Shown here one piece after another: positions 1 to 5,726 of a DNA stretch of 15,788 nucleotides (position 1 is its first letter; each line of letters opens with the position of its first letter). Below the pieces are notes generated by a model. It did not search any database, was not told the origin of the DNA, and saw only the letters and a list, made by a program, of their open reading frames with translations. Location of the stretch: the NCBI GenBank assembly GCA_021813645.1, contig JAKAJW010000140.1:1-15788 (forward strand), given 5' to 3'. Position numbers and translations under genes: made by a program. The stretch comes from Pseudomonadota bacterium. GTDB taxonomy: Bacteria; Pseudomonadota; Alphaproteobacteria; Rhodobacterales; Rhodobacteraceae.

Positions 1-1
1 A

Positions 2-583
2 AGACTCGGTGCTGGGCTCGGCGGATATCTGCGGGCGGATCCGACCAAGGTTGTCGCGCTGCGGGCCCGCTACGCGACGATGGCAGGGGAGGGACCGATT
101 GTCGGCATCGCCTGGAAGAGCAAGGATCGGCTGACCGGTCTGCAGCGGTCCATAACGGCCGCGGCAATTGTGGCCCAATTGCCCCCAGGCACGCTGGCCG
201 TGAACCTGCAATATGGCGACTGCAAGTCCGAGCTCGCTGAGGCCGCTGCGGCCAATCCGGCAGTGTCGCTCTACGACGACCCCGAAATCGACCAGCTGAC
301 CGATCTTGGCGGCTTCATGGCGCAGATCATGGCGCTTGATCGGGTCGTCACGATCGACAATACGACTGCCCACGCCTGCGGTGCTCTAGGCCACTCGGAT
401 ACCCACCTGATTGTGCCGACTGGCGCCGAATGCATGTGGTATTGGCAGCGGCAGGGCGATTTAGACCCCTGGTACGGCCGGCTTAGACTGCATCGCCAAG
501 CGCGGCCGGGGGATTGGTCGAGACCGCTGGCCGAGATCGGCCAGCTGCCTCGCGTCAATGTTTGGCAAGATCCGCGGGCGTGA
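2..583 (+). CDS. Heptosyltransferase-like (GT9-type) C-terminal domain of a probable TPR glycosyltransferase, 5' partial
   Basis: The reading frame is open from the left edge, so the start lies outside the window; 193 residues remain. Visible signatures fit the C-terminal nucleotide-sugar-binding half of heptosyltransferase-like enzymes often fused to TPR repeats: a GPIVGIAWKSK strand near residue 29, VNLQYGD near residue 65, then VVTIDNTTAHACGALG (the conserved D-x-T-x-H-x-x-G-A-L-G type loop), and WYGRLRLHRQ with a final DW. Family members near flagellar genes commonly modify flagellin or related surface polymers; that role here is inferred from position only. The ATG at position 80 lies inside the conserved domain and is not the true start. 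The gene converges on motB and its last 29 nt overlap the motB 3' end. Confidence 0.75.
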   Translation, partial: RLGAGLGGYLRADPTKVVALRARYATMAGEGPIVGIAWKSKDRLTGLQRSITAAAIVAQLPPGTLAVNLQYGDCKSELAEAAAANPAVSLYDDPEIDQLTDLGGFMAQIMALDRVVTIDNTTAHACGALGHSDTHLIVPTGAECMWYWQRQGDLDPWYGRLRLHRQARPGDWSRPLAEIGQLPRVNVWQDPRA

Positions 584-1712
584 TTAGCGAATATTGCGCG
601 GCAATCGCATTGACGGGCGCTGCCGCCGGTGTCGGTTCGACCGAGGCCGTCTGCCGAAGGCCCGCCGAGGAAGCGGGGGCTTCCGGGGCGGGAAGCGTCT
701 CCGCAGGCGCGGCAGCCGGGGCCTTTGGTGCAACCAGAGAAACACCGGCCGCAGCCGCAGCCTTTTCGAGACCGGAGGTATCCTGCCCCTTCTGATAGGT
801 TAGCAGAACGGTAATCCTGCGGTTGGAGGGGTCGCTCGGGTCGGCCGGCTTCAAGGGATCCGTATCGGCCAAACCAGAAATGCTGGTGATCTGGTCGCTG
901 GCGACGCCATTGGACACCAACACACGGCGCGTGGCGTTGGCGCGTTCGGAGGAAAGCTCCCAGTTGTCATGCCCCGCACCTTCGGCATAGGGCACCGAGT
1001 CGGTGTGACCAGCGATCTTGAGCTTGTTCGGCAAGGTGGCGATCACCCGGGCGAGCTTCTCCATCAGGAGCAGCGTCGGCCCTTCAACCTTGGCGCTGCC
1101 CGAAGCGAACATCGCGCGGCCGGCCTGGTCCACCAACTCGATCTGCAGCCCATCCGGCGTCTGGCGGAACAGCACGTTCTTCATCAGCGGGCGAAGGTCA
1201 GGCTCCGCTTTGATCGCCTGCACGAGTTCTTTCTGAACCGCGTCGAAACGCTGCTTGTCGAGCGCATGTTCAGAGACGACCTTCACCACCGTGGTCGGCT
1301 TGCCATTCGCATCCTTAGCTGGCGGCGACGTCTTGCCGTCCACCTGCGGCGCGGCCTCCTTGGCCACGGCCATCGGTGGGTTTGGGCCGGGCTTAGCCAC
1401 CTTCTGGTCGGTCACCGGCTTCGCCGCCCCGTTCGACTGGTTCATGATGCCTTGCGGACCCAGGGTTGTGCCGCCGAGCGCGCCGCTGCCGCCCTTCGCC
1501 GTCATCGAGACCTTGGCCGGAGTGAAATAATCCGCGACCCCGTTCAGCTGTTCCTTAGTGGCGTTCGAGATGATCCACATCAGCAGGAAGAACGCCATCA
1601 TGGCGGTCATGAAGTCGGCATAGGCCACCTTCCAAGCGCCTCCATGCGCAGCGTCGCTGTGCATGTCGTCCATTTTGCGGATGATAATTGCTTGCGCGTT
1701 CGAACGTGCCAT
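555..1712 (-). CDS. motB: Flagellar motor stator protein MotB
   Basis: 385 residues. MotB pairs with MotA to form the proton channel of the flagellar stator and anchors it to peptidoglycan. Visible: the N-terminal H-GG-WKVAYADFMTAMMAFF signature with the proton-carrying Asp at residue 33, one membrane helix at about 31-49, a long Lys/Pro/Ala linker (about 65-150), and an OmpA-like domain (about 188-305) with GHTDS at 235-239, DNWELS at 249-254, ERAN at 256-259 and NRRI at 297-300. A Pro/Ala-rich tail of about 80 residues follows. The ATG is preceded by AGGTGA (1716-1721), which supports this start. A terminator at 1848-1871 separates it from the upstream mucR-like gene, so it probably has its own promoter. 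motA is not in the window. Confidence 0.95.
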   Translation of the reverse strand: MARSNAQAIIIRKMDDMHSDAAHGGAWKVAYADFMTAMMAFFLLMWIISNATKEQLNGVADYFTPAKVSMTAKGGSGALGGTTLGPQGIMNQSNGAAKPVTDQKVAKPGPNPPMAVAKEAAPQVDGKTSPPAKDANGKPTTVVKVVSEHALDKQRFDAVQKELVQAIKAEPDLRPLMKNVLFRQTPDGLQIELVDQAGRAMFASGSAKVEGPTLLLMEKLARVIATLPNKLKIAGHTDSVPYAEGAGHDNWELSSERANATRRVLVSNGVASDQITSISGLADTDPLKPADPSDPSNRRITVLLTYQKGQDTSGLEKAAAAAGVSLVAPKAPAAAPAETLPAPEAPASSAGLRQTASVEPTPAAAPVNAIAAQYSLITPADLAKH

Positions 1713-1730
1713 CGTTCACCTGCCCATTCG

Positions 1731-1746
1731 CTCCGCCGCAGCGGAG
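1731..1746 (-). promoter_or_regulatory. 5'-leader hairpin of motB with a UNCG-type tetraloop
   Basis: On the minus strand the bases read CTCCGC-TGCG-GCGGAG: a perfect 6-bp stem closed by C-G around a UGCG loop, which is the extra-stable cUNCGg tetraloop class in RNA. It ends 18 nt before the motB ATG, just upstream of the AGGTGA ribosome site. It would sit in the motB leader if transcription starts between here and the terminator at 1848-1871. There is no T-run after it, so it is not a terminator. A role in mRNA stability or ribosome access is only inference. Confidence 0.4.
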
Positions 1747-1847
1747 ATGTTCGTCATGGGCCGAGCCGCTTCTGCGACCATATCTGCAAGCGTAGGCGGA
1801 CACCGATTCTTCGGCCGTAGCCCCTCACCGAGGCTTGGTGTGGCCTG

Positions 1848-1871
1848 AAAACGCGCCGAGAATGCGGCGCG
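1848..1871 (-). terminator. Rho-independent terminator of the mucR-like gene
   Basis: Read on the minus strand: stem CGCGCCG, 6-base loop, stem CGGCGCG, followed at once by TTTT. The stem is perfect over 7 bp and begins about 40 nt after the stop codon of the gene at 2366-1911. This should end that transcript before motB. Confidence 0.7.
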
Positions 1872-1910
1872 GGTCGCGCAAAATCCTGGAAAAACTGAGC
1901 TAACTTCGGG

Positions 1911-2366
1911 TCAGACGCTCGCTTCCTCGCGGCTGTACTTACCCAGACCAACCTTGCGCGCATAGGCAGACTTGCGTTCGCTATAGCTTGGCGCAACGAG
2001 CGGCATGTCCGCCGGCAGGCCGAAGAGCGCGCGGTATTCGTCCTCGGTCAGCCCATGTTCTGCGCCGAGATGGCGCTTGAGCATCTTGAAGCCCTTGCCG
2101 CAACACAGGCAATAGACCTTGTCCTCGGTCACTGCCCTTTCCAGCGGCAGCGCAGGAAGGGCGGCGCCCGCCGAGCCCAAACGCGAAGGCGCTTCAGCCG
2201 GTCGGCCTTCCGATGAAGCCGCCGTCCCTGCCCTGCCCTCGAACTGTACCAGCAACCGGGCAACGAGACTGACGATTTGGTCCTCGGAGACGTCCGGTCT
2301 CGCTGCGTAGGCGGCCGCCACGCGGGCGATCGCATTGTGCGTATCTGATGGGAATGTATCGCTCAT
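1911..2366 (-). CDS. Ros/MucR-family transcriptional regulator with intact zinc finger
   Basis: 151 residues, the usual size for this family. MucR/Ros proteins bind AT-rich promoter DNA and in alphaproteobacteria control exopolysaccharide, cell-cycle and motility genes. Visible: an N-terminal helical part (about 10-43) of the type used for oligomerisation, a low-complexity Ala/Gly/Pro linker (44-76), and the DNA-binding domain with C86-x2-C89-x9-H99-x4-H104, the exact spacing of the Ros finger. The family tail follows: LTEDEYRALFGLPADMPLVA and SYSERKSAYARKVGLGK. The ATG has GGAG 8 nt upstream, which supports the start. It lies downstream of a second, degenerate paralogue on the same strand and is closed by a terminator at 1848-1871. 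The target genes are unknown; control of the flanking flagellar genes is likely but not shown. Confidence 0.88.
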   Translation of the reverse strand: MSDTFPSDTHNAIARVAAAYAARPDVSEDQIVSLVARLLVQFEGRAGTAASSEGRPAEAPSRLGSAGAALPALPLERAVTEDKVYCLCCGKGFKMLKRHLGAEHGLTEDEYRALFGLPADMPLVAPSYSERKSAYARKVGLGKYSREEASV

Positions 2367-2402
2367 ATGCTTACTCCGGCGGCTTCACTCGCTAAACCAG
2401 CC

Positions 2403-2420
2403 CTCTGGGCGCACCCAGAG
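2403..2420 (-). promoter_or_regulatory. Hairpin upstream of the mucR-like gene
   Basis: A perfect 7-bp stem CTCTGGG/CCCAGAG around a 4-base loop (TGCG on the minus strand) lies about 36 nt before the ATG of the gene at 2366-1911 and about 80 nt after the stop of the degenerate mucR-like gene. It has no T-run on either side, so it is a poor terminator. It shares the TGCG loop with the hairpin before motB. It could be a leader structure or a weak 3' end for the upstream gene. Confidence 0.35.
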
Positions 2421-2498
2421 AGCAACACTTGCCCAACCCGCATGAAAATCTGCCGTCTTTTCTTGTACATTAAAGCCTACGATCGCTTGCCAGTAGGT

Positions 2499-2891
2499 TC
2501 ATATTGGATCTCTACATGTTTCGTCAAAGATATCCACAGCGGAATCTTCCAATGCCCGAAACCGGCAGATCGCCGCCCGTCTGGCGGCCTGATAGCCAGG
2601 CGCCGCAGTCGGGTAGTCAGCCGGTAGGCCCCACTTGCGACGATAGTCCTCAACGGTCAGGCCCAGGCGGCTGAGATGCCGTGCGAGGAGTGTGACTTGC
2701 GCTCCCGTCTCAAGACAGATCAAGTAGTTGTCCTGGACACTATGCCCAATTGGAACCGCCGGGCCGTCACCCAGCCTAGGCCCTACGGAGGCAGGAGCGC
2801 AGGCCCAACGCTGGACCGCGGCAGCCAGAAGGTCTACCAGCGCCCCACCGCATTCCCGGACGCCCAATTCCGTATCTTTGGCTATGAACAT
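2499..2891 (-). CDS. Degenerate Ros/MucR-like protein lacking two zinc ligands
   Basis: 130 residues. The DNA-binding core is clear: NYLICLETGAQVTLLARHL, then LTVEDYRRKWGLPADYPTAA, close to the Ros/MucR consensus (ICLEDG or ICLECG...LKRHL...EEYRxKWxLPxDYPMVAP). Aligned to the Ros finger, C59 and H72 are kept, but the second ligand (C or D in the family) is T62 and the fourth (H) is G77, with spacing otherwise identical. The N-terminus (1-50) does not look like the usual MucR helical part. The frame has no earlier start codon before a stop near 2922, so the ATG at 2891 bounds the protein; the ribosome site is weak. Some family members are known to fold without zinc, so DNA binding may persist. 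It could also act as a partner or antagonist of the intact paralogue downstream. Confidence 0.78.
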   Translation of the reverse strand: MFIAKDTELGVRECGGALVDLLAAAVQRWACAPASVGPRLGDGPAVPIGHSVQDNYLICLETGAQVTLLARHLSRLGLTVEDYRRKWGLPADYPTAAPGYQAARRAAICRFRALEDSAVDIFDETCRDPI

Positions 2892-3147
2892 ACGTTCTTT
2901 GGCTTCCTTGGCGTTTGTTCTTCATGTGGCAAGATTGCTCAACAAGGTTAACGGTTCGTCAAAGAATGGAGTGTTTCGGGCCAAAATGCGTCTTCGAGCT
3001 AAATTTTCTTGGTCCGCGCACATCGCCCGCGGGCTCTGCCTGTCCTACCCAGCTTGACAGTCGGCCCGTTCGTTTAAGAGATTGTCCTCTCGATATCTTT
3101 GGCGCCGCCGCAGGTTGGCAACGACACCTTCAGTGACAAGCAACGAC
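2892..3147. promoter_or_regulatory. Divergent intergenic region between the degenerate mucR-like gene and the response regulator
   Basis: 256 bp with no convincing gene. It holds an AT-rich stretch (about 2930-3012) of the kind MucR proteins prefer, a GTTAAC palindrome at 2947-2952, and a 10-bp palindrome GCCCGCGGGC at 3025-3034. A perfect -35-type hexamer TTGACA lies at 3054-3059 on the plus strand, but the best following -10-like bases (around 3075-3082) match poorly. It should carry promoters for both flanking genes. Confidence 0.4.
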
Positions 3148-3930
3148 ATGGCGAGAAGATATAGCTCGGAAGCTGACGGAGACATGCCATCGAGAAGCGC
3201 CGATCTGTCTGAAGCGCTCATCTTCGACCCCAGCGAAACCCTGCTGCAGGAACTGCGAATCTTCTTGATGCGCCATTGCGGCCTGGACGCACGGCTCCAC
3301 ACCACGGTCGACGGCTTTGAGTTTGACCTTTCGCGCCCGGCCCCAAGCTTGTTGGTGAGTTCGGGCTATACCGATGGCAGCGGCTTGGCGCTGATGCGGC
3401 GCGCGCGCGCGCTCGGTATGCCAAGCTTCATTCTGTTCATCGACCGTCAGAACAGTCCCGATGAAGCAGGCGACGGGTTCGCCGCCGGTGCCGACGATGT
3501 CATCCGCGCGCCGTTCACCCTGCGTGAGTTCGGCCTGAGACTGCGTGCCAGGCTTGGCCCGGACTTCGTGTCCGACGACGATTGGTTCGGCCGCGCTCCG
3601 GCAATGGCACTGGACACGGGCAACCGACTGATCGCCGCGGGATGCTCAAGGGCCGCGTTTCTTACACCTGCCGAAGCAGAGGTAATGGCCGTTCTGATCC
3701 ACCGAGGTGGCATGTTGGTGACCCGCGATGAACTCTCGCGCAGGATCGACAAGTGCGAATGGAGCTACGGCGATCGCAAGTTCGATGTGCATGTGACCAA
3801 GATCCGTAAGAAGCTGAAGGACGCCTTCGGCAAGCGCTTTGTCGTGCGATCGATCCGCGCTGAAGGCTATCTGCTCGCCGAGTCCCCCTTGGCCGACCGG
3901 GTTGCTTTCGCACAGGAACAATCCGACTGA
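3148..3930 (+). CDS. OmpR/CtrA-type atypical response regulator with non-phosphorylatable receiver
   Basis: 260 residues from the chosen ATG. Residues about 22-137 form a receiver-like domain (ALIFDPSE strand, PSLLVSS strand, TDGSG loop, AAGADDVIRAPFTLREF end). The phosphoacceptor Asp position is Ser (S71), the conserved Lys before Pro-Phe is Ala (A121), and the acidic pair has only D27. Residues about 158-245 are a winged helix: FLTPAEAEVMAVLIHRGG, VTRDELSRRI, the recognition helix DVHVTKIRKKL (213-223) and the wing VRSIRAEGYLL. It therefore probably works without phosphorylation, like other orphan flagellar OmpR-type regulators such as Rem or FtcR of Rhizobiales; orthology is unproven. Start is uncertain: 3148 lacks a good ribosome site; TTG 3082, GTG 3133 and ATG 3184 are in frame alternatives. 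It is divergent from the mucR-like pair. Confidence 0.82.
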   Translation: MARRYSSEADGDMPSRSADLSEALIFDPSETLLQELRIFLMRHCGLDARLHTTVDGFEFDLSRPAPSLLVSSGYTDGSGLALMRRARALGMPSFILFIDRQNSPDEAGDGFAAGADDVIRAPFTLREFGLRLRARLGPDFVSDDDWFGRAPAMALDTGNRLIAAGCSRAAFLTPAEAEVMAVLIHRGGMLVTRDELSRRIDKCEWSYGDRKFDVHVTKIRKKLKDAFGKRFVVRSIRAEGYLLAESPLADRVAFAQEQSD

Positions 3931-4312
3931 CTCGCCCAACACAGGGTGTGCGGCCGGCCGAGTCTGAGGCACCGCCGCGGCTCTGCTAGTCTTAACATGT
4001 CAAGCGCGCGATTGTTAACGTTTACGGCTGTGCCAGCTTGACCGCTGTGGATAGGTTTGGGCACAACAAGTTGTGCCAGTTGTCTTCTGCGCTGCTACAT
4101 ATCGACGATTTTTCACGGAAATACGCTTCTTTTCAAAACGCCTACAAGACTTTCCGGCTCGCCTCGCCTCCTCATCGAGGGCCTACCCAAGGGCGAAGAC
4201 GCGTTTGCTGCTTCAACGTGAGCGCAACCGAAATTAACAAAGATTACCTTACTTTGCAGCGCCAGCGCAGCTATCACTAAGCACAGGTTATCTAGCAGGG
4301 TGATTGGGGACC
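3931..4312. other. 382-bp AT-richer intergenic region with short repeats, no gene
   Basis: I see no supported coding sequence. TTAAC half-sites occur at 3992-3996 and 4015-4019, and a TTAA-N6-TTAC near-match to a CtrA box at 4234-4247. The octamer TGTGCCAG occurs at 4029-4036 and again at 4072-4079; the second copy overlaps an inverted repeat at 4060-4077. The region must carry the promoter of the gene at 4313 if that gene is not read through from 3930. Confidence 0.5.
4060..4077. promoter_or_regulatory. Perfect 8-bp inverted repeat, candidate operator
   Basis: GGCACAAC-AA-GTTGTGCC, two perfect 8-base arms with a 2-base centre, typical of a site for a dimeric regulator and too tight a centre for a good RNA hairpin loop. 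The right arm belongs to TGTGCCAG, which is also present 43 bp upstream (4029-4036). The 10-mer GTTGTGCCAG of this site recurs at 11476-11485 just upstream of flgF. No protein is assigned to it. Confidence 0.4.
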
Positions 4313-4807
4313 ATGCTCAGGAATCGGCTTCTTGAAGGGATCTGGAGCGGCAGCATCACTGCCCGGCCGGCCAGCGATCCGGGCCCAATCAGCAGGGCCG
4401 TCGCCGAGATTGTGAAGATCCCGACCATCTCGCTGACGGGAACGACGCGACTCGCAGGGTTGCGGATGCTTCCGGAGTCGACGGAGCTGCTGCCAGGGCT
4501 GTCGCTCGGAGACGTCCTTGCGGAAGAACTCGGGCTCGACGTTCCCTACGGGGCAATCGTCATATTCGAAGCCGAGAACGACGTGGAGCCCATCGATACG
4601 GCCCAATTGAGGACGTTGGTTGAATGGGCGCTGCTCGAAGTCCTGATGCCGGTCAGGTCCGGTTCCGGGACGCCTGGCGCATCGGCTAGAGAAATCGGTT
4701 CAGTTGCACGCGCGCTCTTCCAGGACGAGTCCTTGAATGCGCGGTTCTTCCCGCCGAGTCATTTTCCGGGCCCAGAGGCCGAGATTGAGCAGCGCGCGGC
4801 CGGATAA
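4313..4807 (+). CDS. Hypothetical protein of unknown family, 164 residues
   Basis: I do not recognise this protein. The frame is open with sensible GC-rich third positions and lies between two regulatory genes on the same strand. No signal peptide, membrane helix or metal motif is visible. Residues 30-75 alternate short hydrophobic and turn segments (KIPTISLTGTTRLAG, LLPGLSLGDVLAEELGL), followed by a strand-like AIVIFEAEND (81-90), a helix (97-113), a Gly/Ser-rich linker (116-124) and a second helix (126-137). It looks like a small soluble alpha/beta protein. ATG 4313 is chosen; TTG 4304, with AGGG just upstream, is an alternative start. A weak hairpin follows at 4815-4834, then the sigma-factor promoter. 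Its location suggests a flagellar or regulatory link, without proof. Confidence 0.6.
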   Translation: MLRNRLLEGIWSGSITARPASDPGPISRAVAEIVKIPTISLTGTTRLAGLRMLPESTELLPGLSLGDVLAEELGLDVPYGAIVIFEAENDVEPIDTAQLRTLVEWALLEVLMPVRSGSGTPGASAREIGSVARALFQDESLNARFFPPSHFPGPEAEIEQRAAG

Positions 4808-4814
4808 GGCACCC

Positions 4815-4834
4815 GGCGCGCCAAGACGCGCGCC
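4815..4834 (+). terminator. Weak hairpin after the hypothetical gene
   Basis: GGCGCG, an 8-base spacer, then CGCGCC, 8 nt after the stop at 4807. There is no following T-run, so at best it is a Rho-assisted or mRNA-protecting 3' structure. Confidence 0.3.
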
Positions 4835-4878
4835 AAGATATTGACCGCGTGTCTTTCGACACTCGAACAAAAGCAACG

Positions 4879-4895
4879 CTTTAACCTTGCTTTAA
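4879..4895 (+). promoter_or_regulatory. CtrA-type box upstream of the sigma-fliK-flgD operon
   Basis: The bases TTAA (4881-4884), 7 nt, TTAA (4892-4895) match the TTAA-N7-TTAA consensus of the alphaproteobacterial cell-cycle and flagellar regulator CtrA. The box lies 71 nt before the sigma-factor ATG. TAGGTT at 4911-4916 is placed where a -10 element would be. The core CTTTAACCTTG (4879-4889) recurs exactly at 13421-13431 before flgE. Confidence 0.6.
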
Positions 4896-4926
4896 TCAAG
4901 TAATCCTTCCTAGGTTTTTCTTTTTA

Positions 4927-4949
4927 TGCTTTTCTCGGCATAGAAAGCA
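4927..4949 (+). promoter_or_regulatory. Leader hairpin of the sigma-factor gene
   Basis: TGCTTTTCT and AGAAAGCA can pair across a 6-base loop, with one unpaired T. The structure ends 17 nt before the ATG, just upstream of the GAGG at 4953-4956. It would lie in the leader RNA if transcription starts near 4920. An effect on translation is inference. Confidence 0.3.
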
Positions 4950-4966
4950 AAACGAGGCAGGCAAAG

Positions 4967-5713
4967 ATGGCGCTCAACTACAGGGACGCGCTGCGCGCGC
5001 CGCTCCTGGAAGAGCAGGCAGAGCGCGACGCCATTCAAAGTTGGCAGGCCTCGGGGGATCGCGCTGCGCTCGAACTTCTGCTGCGAACGCATGCGCGTCA
5101 GGTTTTTGCCTTGGCGCAGCGATGGTCTTCGGACCCGGTCGAACTGGAGGACTTGGTAGCCGAAGGCATGATCGGTCTGATCCGCGCCGCAGAGCAATTC
5201 GATCTGGCCCAAAACGTGCGGTTCTCGACCTATGCACATTGGTGGATTCTCACCAGCGTTTCAACCGCTATCGCCCGGCTGCGCTCCCTGGTCGACATGC
5301 CGGCGCGAACCTACCTCGACGCGCGCATGGGCCGGCTGACCGGCACAGACCGCGACCTGGCGTTGCAGGCCCTCGGGGGCTACGTGAACATCGATGCGAT
5401 GACCGCAGATGGCGACGCACCGCGCGGGGCGGAACTGCAAAGCAGTGACCTCACCCCCGAGGAACATCTGGAAGCCAGCGCAAACGATCGCCTCATGCGC
5501 GATACGATTGCCCAGGCGCTAGGCGATCTCGGCGACCCGGATCGTGAAGTTCTGATGCGCCGCAAGCTCTGCATGCCGCCGGAAACGGTGGAGGAGATTT
5601 CGGTTGCGCTCGGCATCAGTCGGGACCGGGTGAGAATGATCGAGCGCCGGGCCATGGCCCGGTTGCGCCTTGTGCTGCAACGCCTGGGATTCACCCCCGC
5701 CATGTTGCACTAG
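4967..5713 (+). CDS. RpoH-like (group 3) sigma-70 family factor
   Basis: 248 residues, shorter than typical RpoH (about 285-300). Region 2 is clear at about 41-112: EDLVAEGMIGLIRAAEQFD (core binding), RFSTYAHWWI (85-94, promoter melting and -10 contact) and SLVDMP, matching the SLVKM segment of RpoH. Region 4 is at about 185-240, with the helix-turn-helix TVEEISVALGISRDRVRMIE. The stretch where RpoH has its QRKLFFNLR box and region 3 is short and diverged (113-180). It does not have the FliA-type signature. The stop is 13 nt from the fliK start, so the two are probably co-transcribed and it likely serves flagellar genes, though a stress role cannot be excluded. The ATG follows an AG-rich stretch (GAGGCAGGCAAAG). 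A CtrA-like box lies upstream. Confidence 0.85.
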   Translation: MALNYRDALRAPLLEEQAERDAIQSWQASGDRAALELLLRTHARQVFALAQRWSSDPVELEDLVAEGMIGLIRAAEQFDLAQNVRFSTYAHWWILTSVSTAIARLRSLVDMPARTYLDARMGRLTGTDRDLALQALGGYVNIDAMTADGDAPRGAELQSSDLTPEEHLEASANDRLMRDTIAQALGDLGDPDREVLMRRKLCMPPETVEEISVALGISRDRVRMIERRAMARLRLVLQRLGFTPAMLH

Positions 5714-5726
5714 CCGAGAGGTAGAG

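Noticed and set aside
969..1820. 283-codon plus-strand open frame opposite motB
   Set aside because: motB is unambiguous on the other strand and the product here is His/Arg-rich with no family features.
2499..2891. Degenerate mucR-like gene as a frameshifted pseudogene
   Set aside because: The frame is intact through the whole family domain with exact finger spacing; only ligand residues differ, so decay is not shown.
3025..3034. GCCCGCGGGC palindrome before the response regulator
   Set aside because: Ten-base all-GC palindromes are expected by chance in DNA this rich in GC; no supporting repeat.
4046..4054. DnaA-box-like TGTGGATAG (and a similar site at 2530-2538)
   Set aside because: Single sites, each with a mismatch, one of them inside a gene, with no AT-rich unwinding region or replication gene nearby; not an origin.
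4060..4077. Possible sigma-54 promoter (GGCAC...TTGT)
   Set aside because: The spacing between the halves is one base too long and the -12 GC is missing on both strands.
4038..4280. 80-codon plus-strand frame in the intergenic region
   Set aside because: TTG start, no ribosome site, AT-richer mixed codons and no recognisable features; it also overlaps the inverted repeat.
5670..5726. TTG-initiated N-terminal extension of FliK
   Set aside because: It lies inside the sigma gene in another frame; ATG 5727 has a good ribosome site.
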